A DNA stretch of 64,000 nucleotides from Paraphaeosphaeria minitans (taxonomy: Eukaryota > Ascomycota > Dothideomycetes > Pleosporales > Didymosphaeriaceae): NCBI GenBank assembly GCA_015832175.1, contig WJXW01000017.1, forward strand, positions 1,116,001-1,180,000. The letters are read 5' to 3'. A program made the translations under genes and the position numbers. The notes under the pieces were generated by a model. The model searched no databases. It was not told the origin of the DNA and was given only the letters and a program-made list of their open reading frames with translations. Positions 55,088 through 64,000 of the stretch are shown in pieces; positions within the stretch are counted from its first letter, which is position 1, and each line of letters starts with the position of its first letter.

Positions 55088-56758
55088 ATGGCCGCCCAGC
55101 CCGAGCTTGTCGACGAGAAGCACCAGATTGTCTCGCTCGAGAGTGGCTCCCAGACCAGCTCTCCCGCCGACTTCCACGATGACCTGCCCGACCCCGATGC
55201 TGGCAAGAGCGACGAGGAACGCGCCCGTCTTGTACGAACCCTCCGCCTCTTCTTTCGCATATGCCTTGCTGACACGCCCCCAGGACAAGGCCCTGGTGCG
55301 CAAGATTGATCTGTGGCTAGTCCCATGGCTCTCGCTCTTGTATCTCTTGTCTTTCTTGGACCGCACCAACATTGGCAATGCAAAGACGGCCAGGTTGGAG
55401 AAGGGTATCGGCATGGTCGGCCGTGACTACAACAATGCCCTGACCATCTTTTTCATCTCGTACGCCGGCGCAGAGCCCGTCACCAACATTCTCCTCAAAC
55501 GCTACTCGCCCCGCGTCTTCTTCACCACCATCATCATCGTCTGGGGTGCCATCATGACCGTCATGGGCTGCGTCCAGAACCAGGCTGGACTCCTTGCTTG
55601 CCGCTGGTTCCTCGGTCTGGCCGAGGCTGGTCTGTTTCCTGGCGTCAACTACTACCTCTCGTGAGCAACCCGTGCGCCACGTGTGAACCGCTGCTGACAT
55701 GGCAAAGTTGCTGGTATAAGCGCCAAGAGCTTGGTTTCCGTGCTGCCCTCTTCTTCTCTGCTGCCGCCTTGGCTGGCTCTTTCGGTGGTCTCCTCGCCGC
55801 CGCCATCATCCAGATGGAGGGCGTTGGCGGATACGAAGGATGGCGCTGGATCTGTGAGTCCATCTTCATCGTCGCTCTCGGAACCATCTAACGCTTCGCA
55901 GTTATCCTGGAGGGTCTCATGACCGTCTTTGTCGGTCTCTTCTGCTGGAAGATGGTCTTCAACTTCCCCGACACGGCAGGTTTCCTCACGCCCGATGAGA
56001 GGCTGCGTGCCCAGCGCCGTCTCAGCGCCGACAACCAGACGCGTGCCGAGGCCGAGAAGATCAGCCGCAAGTATGTCTTCCAGGCCATAAAGGACTGGAA
56101 GACATGGGTCTACGCCCTGCAGTACATGGGCTGCCTCTGCCCGCTGTACTCGTTCTCGCTCTTCTTGCCGACCATTCTCCAAGATGGCATGGGCTACAAG
56201 GGAACCCACCTGCAGCTCATGTCCGTACCACCCTACGCTGTCGCTGCCGCCATGACGGTATTCGTCGGATGGTTCGCCGACCGCACCAAGCTCCGTGGCT
56301 ACGCCAACATGGCCGTCTCGCTGATGGGCTGCGTCGGCTTCGCCATGTTGCTCGCCAGCAAGAACCCGCACGTCCAGTACGCCGGAACCTTCCTCGGCGC
56401 CGCCGGCATCTACCCCACGGTCCCCAACACGCTCACCTGGGCCTCCAACAACGTCGAGGGCTCGCTCAAGCGCGGCGTCATGGTCGGCATCGTCGTCGGA
56501 TGGGGCAACATGAACGGAGTCGTCTCGTCCAACATCTACATGGCGCCGCAGAAGCCGCGGTACTGGACGGGCCACGGCACCGTCCTCGGCTACATGTTCG
56601 TGTGTCTCTTCGGAGGCTCCGTCCTCACGCACGTGATGCTGAAGCGCGAAAACCACCTGCGCAAGACGGGTCGGCGCGACCACTGGGTCGAGGGAAAGAG
56701 CGAGCAGGAGATCAGGGATCTCGGCGACATCCGCCCCGACTTTATCTACACCACGTAG
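55088..56758 (+). CDS. MFS anion:cation symporter (Dal5/Tna1-type permease)
   Basis: Four exons: 55088-55231, 55284-55660, 55708-55853 and 55902-56758; introns 52, 47 and 48 nt; 507 residues. The family signature WLSLLYLLSFLDRTNIGNA lies in the first transmembrane segment. Other blocks are LLACRWFLGLAEAGLFPG, FAD-free GWRWIFILEG (rebuilt by splicing) and WFADRTKLRGYANM; about 12 hydrophobic segments overall. This subfamily imports allantoate, nicotinate, vitamins or organic anions at the plasma membrane; the substrate cannot be read here. Lies alone, with a long repeat-rich upstream region and no cluster partner. Confidence 0.93.
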
Positions 56759-57079
56759 GCGCAAGGTGCGTGCTGGCGGGGCCGGGGGGGGGAGGCGCCT
56801 GCATGAGTTGCAGGGCGGGAACCGGTCTCGCGGGAAGTGGAATTGGGTCTGGGTTTGATTAGAGATGGATACCTACATACGCGACCGATGTAATGCAGCG
56901 AATAGAACATGTTCACCCGTTGGAGTTGTCTTTGCGTCCTGGAGTGTGCGACTACAACTCGGTCGTTGCTCGTTCTCGGTTCGGTTCCGCGCTGGGTAGG
57001 AAGGTACCTAGTCTAGTGCCGTTCCGTTCCGTTCCGCACGTCCGAATTGTTCCTGTTTCCCCAGATTAGGTAGACTAGG

Positions 57080-57143
57080 GTGGAGTGGAGTGGAGTGGAG
57101 TGGGGTAAGGTAGGGTAGGGTAGGGTAGGGTAGGGTAGGGTAT
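57080..57143. repeat. (TGGAG)n and (TAGGG)n pentamer arrays
   Basis: About four TGGAG units (57080-57100) are followed by about seven TAGGG units (57111-57143). The second resembles the fungal telomere repeat TTAGGG but is one T shorter in every copy. Confidence 0.92.
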
Positions 57144-57283
57144 ATTGGGTGGATCAGATAAGATTTTGCGTGTGTGTGTTGCCAAGCATGTTCGCGGTGC
57201 TCGCTCGGTTTAACAGGGTAGTGTATCTAGGTGGTGGGTGGAGATGGTTAGTGGACGTGGACGTTGGACGTGGGCGCGAGAGG

Positions 57284-57313
<30 letters not shown>
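57284..57313. repeat. (GT)n dinucleotide microsatellite
   Basis: About 15 uninterrupted GT units. Confidence 0.95.
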
Positions 57314-57316
<3 letters not shown>

Positions 57317-57682
57317 GTGGTGCGAAGAGGTAGAGGCGGAACATTTCCATCCCATCGACTTGATTGAAAGATGGGCTAGGTAGGTATACCTACCCGGCTG
57401 TAGTTACCTAGTCCTCCAAACCGTGCCTTGTGGCTGCTGGCTGCTGGCTGCTGGCGGCGGCGGCGGCGGCTATGAATCGGGTGCGCCCGATCAACGCCGT
57501 TTGGACAGGGAAAGAGAAGAAAAGAAAAGGAAGAGGAAGAAGAAGTAGAAAAAATCCACCAAGACACGTAGGTACTCCACCGCGCCATGCATTGCCAAAC
57601 TCCCGTTCCCAGTACTGCGTGTAAAGCATGTGCTGCCCAAGCTTCTGCCTTGGTAGATGACCAAGCGCGAGGACCGCCCTAC

Positions 57683-60600
57683 CTATCTGAACAAGCTACG
57701 CAAGTCCTCCAGCCTCTGCTTCGCCGCCTGCTCCTTGCTGCTCTTCTCCCTCGTCATGGCCAAATTCGCCAGGTCCTTCTTCTTGCGCTGCAACTCGAGC
57801 ATCTTCTCCTCGAAACTGCCCTCCATGATGAACCGCTTGATCGTGACCGGCCGCGTCTGGCCCAGACGGTGGACGCGGTCGACGGCCTGCGCTTCGGCAG
57901 CGGGATTGAACTGCGGCTCCATGACGAAGGCTTTGTTGGCTTTGGTGAGGTTGAGGCCGAGGCCGCCGGCGCCGATGGATACGAGGATGATGATGACGGA
58001 GGGGTCTTTGTCGAAGGCGGAGAGGGAGCGGTTGCGGGCTTCGCGGGGCATGCGGCCGTCGAGGCGGACGTATTTGTGGTTGTTTTTGGAGAGGGCGATT
58101 TCGATGAGGTCGAGGTGCGTGGTCCAGGTCGAGAAGACGACGCTGCGGTCTTGTTAGCTTGGGCTTTACATGGTACACTGATAAAAACTTACCTCTTGAT
58201 GGGAGGTTCGGTGGGGTTGGCCTCGGTCCAGGCCCGGTACTCGGCCAGATCCTCGAGCAGCGCTTTCGTCTTCGACGAGGGTCCGTTGTAGGCACCGATC
58301 TTTTTCGCGAGCTTGGGATCCCGTTTCAAGCGCTCCTGCTCCTGCATGTATGATGTGTAGTCCGATTTCTTGAGCTCGAATAGAATGGGGGTGATCCGCG
58401 CATCGCAGAAAGGACAAGTGCAGAGGCCTTCCTGCATAATAGTCTTTTGAAGGTCTTGACGGAAACCTCGAGTGTGCTTCGCGCATACCATGTGGTAGCA
58501 AGATGTCATCACGCCAGAGATATCAGCCCTAGCATCGTCCTCCTCGAACTCATCAGCGTCTTGAGATGCGAGCTTGGCACCGCAACCAGGAATGGCGCAC
58601 TCATCGTTGTCCATCTGGCGGAACAGCTCAAGCATGTCGTACGCTTGGTGCCGGTTTATGGTTGCTGCATCCACATTGTCATCATCGGCGATCTCCATCG
58701 GGTTGTCGTACGTCATGCCATCAGTCAGTTTCAGGGCCTCCTCGTTGAGAAGGTCGCGACCGTGTGCACAGATAAGACGGAGGTTAGTGATTGCAGTGAG
58801 GATACGAGCATATGATTTTCCGCCCATTTTATCGCCAGCAGTGACAGCGTTGACTTTGCGAGACGAATCTGCCTCGAACCAGTCGTGAAGCTTCTGCTCG
58901 TCGTTGGAGAACTTCAGCCTGACAATTTGATCAGTGCGGGAAGGTAGCTCAATCTCCAGAACCTTGTCCTTGACGCGTCGAATAGTGATAGAGCTGACGA
59001 GAAGTTGCAGTCGAGGGACAACGTCGGGGTCTGCGTTCTTGAAAGGACCCATGATCCATTGATTGAAGCCGCTCGTATGGTCGAACGGGTGCAGCTTGAT
59101 GAAACGAAAAAGAGCTCCAAGATCCTAAGAGACATTAGTATTGCTTTATCCAGTAATGGTTCCTTTGTACACTCACATCAAGTCGGTTTTGGATAGGTGT
59201 ACCAGTTACAGCCCATCTACGCTGGCCTGGCAACGAGCAAGCAGCAAGGGATTGCTTGGTATTGATGTTTCGGATAGCATGGGCTTCGTCTAGCACAATG
59301 CGAAACCAGTTAACCCTAGGGAGAGGCATGGCCTTGTCTTGGAAGTCGGCCGCGATCATGTTGTAGGTGGTTATGACGATGTCATGATCGGCCAGCTCCT
59401 GGGGCGAGTACATCGAGCGAGACTTGCCATGGTAGTTGATCCACTTGAGACCCTGACCGGCTGGGAAATGACGTTCCAGCTGCTCCTTCCAGTTGTACAT
59501 GGTACTGAGGGGGCACACGAGCAATGTGCCGCGAGAGTTCATGGTCGGGTGAACGATGGCATTCGGGTTGACGACAGGCCTCTTCTGCTCGAATACAGCC
59601 GCAGCTTCCCGGAGGTCATCGTCGGCGACTAGAGACAGAATACTAAGCGTCTTTCCAAGACCCATCTCGTCGGCCAGAATGCCTCCTCGGCAATTCAAAG
59701 GTCGGATGGGTTCCTCGGCGCCAGTAATGATGTGAGCGTAGTATTTCCGTCCATTGTCTCGAACCTTTGGCTGCCACAGCAAGTCTTTTCGTGCATCAGC
59801 CTCATCGCCCTCCCACACCTGCTCCTTGTCCCATAGGAAATGGAGCGCCTGCTTCTGGTGCTTGTAAAGCGGCGTCTGAACAAGCGAAGATGGCTCCCGG
59901 AGCGGCAGCTCTTCTACATTGCCGATAGTGTCGAACATGTTTTGTACGTCGGTACGAATTTCGTCAACCGATCGCAGCACATACGCAGGGTAGCTCGAAC
60001 GCGGTGCTTCGAACGTCGGCCGCTGAGCAGCTTCTTTGGTCCAGCAGTTCTTGGTTTGCGGGTTGAAGTAGTCGCAGCGATCTGTCTCGAATGCCGGATC
60101 ATCGAGGTATACTTTGCATTTGGCCAGATGGTTTCCGAGGGTGAAGGCAAACTTCCGGGGGCAGTAGAGTTGAAATGTCATATTAAGCAAAGCACTCATG
60201 GCTGAACCCGGGGGTCCCTCGTTAGTCGTCTTGCGCCGCGGGTCCGTCCACGCGGACCACTTCATGCCCGTTGTTTTCGAATTATCCATGAGGGGGGCGA
60301 TACAGGGTGCAGTTTTGAAATCGATTCGGCCAAATTCCCTCTCAGTAGGATCGACAGTCATGATGACGGAATTGTTCCTGTCGCCACCAGCGCGGCGAAA
60401 AGAGATCTTGATGCGGCTTTGCTGTCCATAGTTGCCTTGATGTTTCTTGGGGTCTGGGAACGGCACCCGGTGTGCTTGTATGTAAACGGAGCGGACTTTA
60501 CCAATGCATATCACTTCGTTGCTGTTGTCCTGGACGACCTTGACTCCGTCATCTTCGTCGTCGCCTGCAAGCGAGTCAGTATCATCAATAGCCATGGGTA

Positions 60601-61233
60601 GCGGATACTCTTACTCATTGTGAGGTCGATGGCGGGGCCGGGTGGTGGAGCCTGGGCTTGTCCATTGCTCGGTTTCTTCAGGTCCAGGGCTCCTGCGCCG
60701 AAGCTCGCGGGTGAGTGGCTCTTCTTTTTGTGGTGGTCGTCATCAGTCTTGATTTTCTTGGCAGGTGAAGCGGTACGTTCGTGCACGTTGTGCAAACGCT
60801 CAACCAACGACACTTGGCCCGAGAGCCCTTCACCGCTGCTGGGCTCACGGCCGCGCTCTGGTTCTTGTTCGGCTGCCGGGCGTTTTGATGCCGACTTGGG
60901 GTTGAGCAATGCACGAGGATCAAACTGTTGCGATTGGTACTGCAGGGCGGGCGAAGGAGATGGTGCTTTGGGCGCGGCTGCTTCGTTGTTTGTGATTAGC
61001 GGCTGCTGGAAGACGTATGGGAGTGGAAATTGTTGTTCATTGTAGTCGGTGCCACGTGGGTAGCGGTCATCTCCCGCAGATGACGCCATAAAGTCCGGCG
61101 GCCAGACTGCCTGAGGTTCCGACATGTGGTTGCTTGAATTGATATGACTAGGGTGGAAGAAAGGATAGGGAAAGTGTGGGTTGTTACCTCGACGGCGCAC
61201 GCCCTTGGGGTCGAGTAGGGCGGCAGGGTTCAT
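57683..61233 (-). CDS. SNF2-family ATPase with RING-like insert (Rad5/SMARCA3-type)
   Basis: Four exons on the minus strand: 60615-61233, 59177-60564, 58193-59124 and 57683-58142; introns 50, 52 and 50 nt; 1132 residues. DNA-dependent ATPase that remodels chromatin or supports DNA-damage tolerance. Seen: disordered N-terminus, an IDLTMSDDEDD stretch at the first splice (about residues 202-212) resembling a SUMO-interaction motif, and Walker A ADEMGLGKT (Lys about 511). Further on are LDEAH (about 631-635), GTPIQNRLDDLGALFRF across the second intron, and a RING-like region at about 845-909 with C-x4-C, SCYHMVCAKH and CTCPFC. The C-terminal helicase lobe has SVVFSTWT and QAVDRVHRLGQTRPV. No clear HIRAN domain. 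Exact assignment among Rad5, Rad16 and Uls1-type proteins is open. Confidence 0.92.
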
Positions 61234-62267
61234 GATTTATACCATGCACTATTGTACAAGAGTTGAGGTGAGATTTCGGTGTCGGGCGTACAGTAAGAGA
61301 AGGAGTCTCTCTTTCCACGAGCACCGGCGGCGGTCGAGGTTGGTTAACAGCGCATGTAGGTAGCCGCCAAGCCTGGACGCTTTGATCCACGTGCCGTGAT
61401 GCTGTCGGGTGGATCTTGAACCGTCTCTCAGATGTGGGTTGAATCTCCAGCTCTTTCAGAATCCAGGGGGAGTTCGAGTGTCGAAACCCTTCATTCATCA
61501 GCAGGGGTTGCAGCTCGGTGCGGCGGCGGCGGCGGAAAGTGCCGTTCCCGCGGTCTATCAGAAGTACAAGTCAGGTGGGCGAGCGAGAAGAGGCGGGCGC
61601 CGAAGATAGCGACGACGCGACAGGCCGTGGGCGATGACCATCAACATGCCAGGTCGTCACATTCCCTCGAGGAGATGATCAAGTCGCAATGCAACAAGTG
61701 GGAGTCGATGGGAAAGATTGCTGGCTTCCGTTGACACACATGTCGAGGTCAGCGATTTTCCCAGCGCCACCCGTGGCTAGAAGCTAGGTAGGTACCTACC
61801 GTACGGCCCGTGCGACGTCTACAATGGTCAGATGACCCTTCAAGAGCTGCGCTTTCGGCAATTCATTATGCCATTTCGATGCGAGATCAAAACAAACGAG
61901 ACATGATCAGGTCAAATGACTCATCTGGACACGGTGCAACGGCTCGTCCTTTGGAAGCTACGGGCCCCCCCAGTGCGACATGTCGGCGTCGCGAACTCGC
62001 TGCATGCGGTGCGACTCATGTGAGGTACAGATCGTGGGATCGTGGGGGTCCAGCATCTTGAATAGTCTACTCGGTAGATACTTCGTACACATGGCCAAGC
62101 GATCAAGCCCAAAACGCCACATAGGCAACAGACCGACCGACCGCCCGGCCCGCCCATGCAGAAAACCAACGCCGCCCAATGCAAGTCTTCGGTACCTCTG
62201 TCTTCTAAGAGTAGGTAGGTGCCATGCATAGAAAAGTTTCGTGCGCTCTTTGTTGAAAAAAAAAAAA
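61234..62267. other. Intergenic region between two minus-strand genes
   Basis: Holds the SNF2 promoter and the 3' flank of the PI4-kinase gene. A GGCGGC run at 61522-61535, a TAGGTAGGTACCTACC motif at 61786-61801 and a second AGTAGGTAGGTGCC at 62210-62223 are present. A poly-A run at 62256-62267 abuts the kinase stop codon on its 3' side. No gene seen. Confidence 0.55.
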
Positions 62268-64000
62268 TCAACACCATGTGAAGACAGGATTCTTCGCTTT
62301 GACCATCTCCAGCCGCTCAACAATGACACGCTTGCCGTTCCCATCAAGGTCCTCGTTTGCTGCATAGCCGAGGTCCCCCTCGTCTTCTTCGTTGCCCGCG
62401 AACAGCCCGCCGGAGAGTGACAGCCTGCGATGGTGTCTCCGTAAGTCTTGATCGCGTCGTCGGGGTGCATCGTAGCTCATGCGCGATCGGTGTGAAGGTC
62501 GTCCGGTCGTGGAACCCGTCTCGAGACCATGGTTCCACGTCACCGCCTGGACCGGACAATCAGCGACCTCGGAATCCCCTGGCTGCTGTCGCCGCACGTC
62601 TATGGAACTAGATCCGCGGGAAAGGTTGGACAGGTTGAATTGGTTCTCACTCGCCACCTCCATAGGTGGTGAGCTCATCAGCAGGTCCGGTTGCGGCTTT
62701 TGCGGCGGTGTAGACAGCGCCGTGATATCCATTTCCTCTTGCTCGGCGACTCTTTGTCGGGTAGGCTGAGCTTTGCGGCGCATCTCCGCAGAAGGTTCGC
62801 GGAGCGGAACGGCAATCGGTATCTCAACCAAGTCATCCCACACGCAGACCCGCGCTCTCCGCGTCAGCTCCAAGGGGCCATGGTCGGGCTCCTTGAGCGT
62901 CTCTACGACGTTCCAGGCCTGCCCTTTCATTACCGCCATCTGTTTTGCGTACATGCGCTCTTTGAAATCCTCGTCTTGTTTGAAGCACTTGCGCAGAGCT
63001 GCTTGTGTCTCAGCCCACCACAGCTTGGAGGTGAGCAGGGGCAGGAAATGGCGACGCGTCGCTTCAGAGAACGGCTTCCCGATGAGGGACACCGGTAGGA
63101 ATAGCCAGCCGAACGGATAACTTCGCCACTGTGATCGCATTTATTAGCTTGACACTTATATCACACTGCCTACCACTTACTGCATCGGGGTGCTTCCACG
63201 GCCATGATAAACTGTTATCGATTGCACCAATCGTTATCGCTGGCATCGGACCACTCGCCATAGGCGTAGCTGATCTGCTCGTCGCCTTCATAGGCTCCCG
63301 GCGACCATACGGATCGGCTTCAGACATGGACTGCCTCGTGTAGTTGCTGGGCACGGCGTCCTCGTCCTCGTCCTCGTCCAAATGGCCATTCGTCTTGGGC
63401 GGTTCTGCGACGATGCTTGCTTCTTGAGTCCTCTGATCGATCCGGATCATCCAATTGTCCAGCCCTCTGTCGGTATTGCGCATGATGTAATCCAAGATGA
63501 CCAGTTTCTCCAGTTGTTCCCGGAATGACTGTTGCAGACCCTCTGTCCAAAAGCCTCTCCTCTGCTGCAGCTCCGGTGTAGCCGATTGTGCCTCTTCGTC
63601 GTCTTCGTCGTCCGACTGTGGTCCGCTGGGCCTGCACTCTTCAGCCCATCTCCGCTTCTTTTTCCTCCGCGCGTTGTTGAGATTTACGTTGTTCTGGTCT
63701 GGCCAAGGATGTTCCTTCAGAAAGATGTTCGCGTCCTTGAAGCCCTTCAGGAACACCTGAAAACTGCCCGCCTTCTCCGGAAATGGTTTCTTCTTTCTGT
63801 AGTATGCTCTCCGATCCCAGAAGTCATAGTGGAAGGACTTGGACGAGAGCGACACGACTTCGGTATACGGTACGAGGTTCGTGCGCAGTTGGCAGTCTAG
63901 GACGTAGGCGGCGGCTTCGGAAATGTAGCTTAGATTGGGAATCAAACATGCGCGTCCGAAGAAAAAGGGAAAGAGATTTCGATGCATCCACTTGGTCCAC
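62268..64000 (-). CDS. Type II phosphatidylinositol 4-kinase (Lsb6-like), 5' part outside the window
   Basis: Makes PI4P on endosomal and vacuolar or plasma membranes. The window starts inside the kinase domain: the first codons read WTKW, then HRNLFPFFFGRACLIPNLSY. Exon >64000-63181, intron 63129-63180 (52 nt), last exon 63128-62268. Kinase motifs: LVILDYIMRNTDRGLDNWMI (catalytic RNTDRGxDN) and AITIGAIDNSLSWPWKHPD (metal-binding IDNSLxWP), joined by splicing to WRSYPFGWLFLPV. An acidic insert SDDEDDEEAQ and a DEDEDED run interrupt the domain, as in other filamentous fungi. After the kinase there is a Ser/Arg-rich tail of about 150 residues. The N-terminal lobe with its ATP-binding lysine and the Cys-rich palmitoylation loop are not visible. 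Confidence 0.92.

Larger units (their letters stand above)
56759..57682. other. Intergenic stretch between convergent genes
   Basis: Between the MFS stop and the SNF2 stop. Contains pentamer and GT repeats (listed separately), GTTCC repeats near 57020-57036, a TAGGTATACCTA palindrome near 57382-57393 and a GGCGGC run near 57455. No gene seen. Confidence 0.6.

Noticed and set aside
55652..56764. Minus-strand frame of 370 codons inside the MFS gene
   Set aside because: Antisense shadow; crosses the MFS introns without regard to them.
57111..57143. True telomere or chromosome end
   Set aside because: Repeat is TAGGG rather than TTAGGG, is short and has genes on both sides.
1..64000. tRNA, rRNA, CRISPR array or intact transposable element
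   Set aside because: By eye I found no convincing tRNA box pair, no spacer-repeat array with conserved direct repeats, and no transposase, integrase or reverse-transcriptase motif. A dedicated covariance or repeat search could still find small elements.

Overview
The window reads as nuclear DNA of a filamentous ascomycete (Pezizomycotina, most likely Dothideomycetes; the class is an inference). It has dense protein genes on both strands. Most introns are 47-60 nt with GT-AG ends, and a few are 97-165 nt. Fungal-specific families are present: a MedA-type regulator, a HET-domain protein, Met8, a Csf1 giant, a Dal5-type MFS permease and a type II PI4-kinase. Intergenic DNA is rich in micro- and minisatellites. 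No rRNA, tRNA, CRISPR array or intact transposon was recognised. All splice models were built by hand from the sequence and checked only for reading-frame continuity.

Layout. 1-8.2 kb: no convincing gene, several tandem repeats, then a pyrimidine-rich stretch leading into the MedA-like regulator (8.2-10.5 kb, +). 10.5-13 kb: repeat-rich, no gene. 13.0-14.0 kb: a proline-rich hypothetical protein whose frame changes midway. 14.8-24.5 kb (-): one uninterrupted 9.7-kb reading frame for a Csf1/BLTP1 bridge-like lipid transfer protein, divergent from a five-exon DUF300/OSTalpha-like membrane protein (25.1-27.3 kb, +). 29.5-31.3 kb (+): a disordered protein with an N-myristoylation consensus. 32.3-34.6 kb (+): a HET-domain protein. 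36.9-39.0 kb (-): a rabenosyn-5/Vac1-like FYVE protein, divergent from MET8 (39.5-40.2 kb, +), which is followed by a METTL16-type RNA methyltransferase (40.7-42.0 kb, +).

42.5-51.4 kb: a small secreted cysteine-rich protein, an RGG-rich protein (-), a secreted FAD-linked oxidoreductase (-), an orphan protein (+) and a secreted endonuclease/exonuclease/phosphatase-fold enzyme (+). 51.4-55.1 kb: no clear gene. 55.1-56.8 kb (+): an MFS anion permease. 57.7-61.2 kb (-): a SNF2 helicase with RING-like insert and a SUMO-interaction-like motif. 62.3-64.0 kb (-): a type II phosphatidylinositol 4-kinase, with its 5' part outside the window.

There is no obvious biosynthetic cluster. Several genes share a membrane-traffic or lipid theme (Csf1, DUF300, Vac1/rabenosyn, PI4K-II), and three or four encode secreted products, but nothing in the sequence shows that neighbours are co-regulated beyond two head-to-head promoters. 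The least explained items are the small secreted cysteine-rich gene, the two micro-exon splice models, the frame-switched gene at 13 kb, the duplicated 3' end of MET8 and the recurrent TAGGTA/TACCTA motif between genes.
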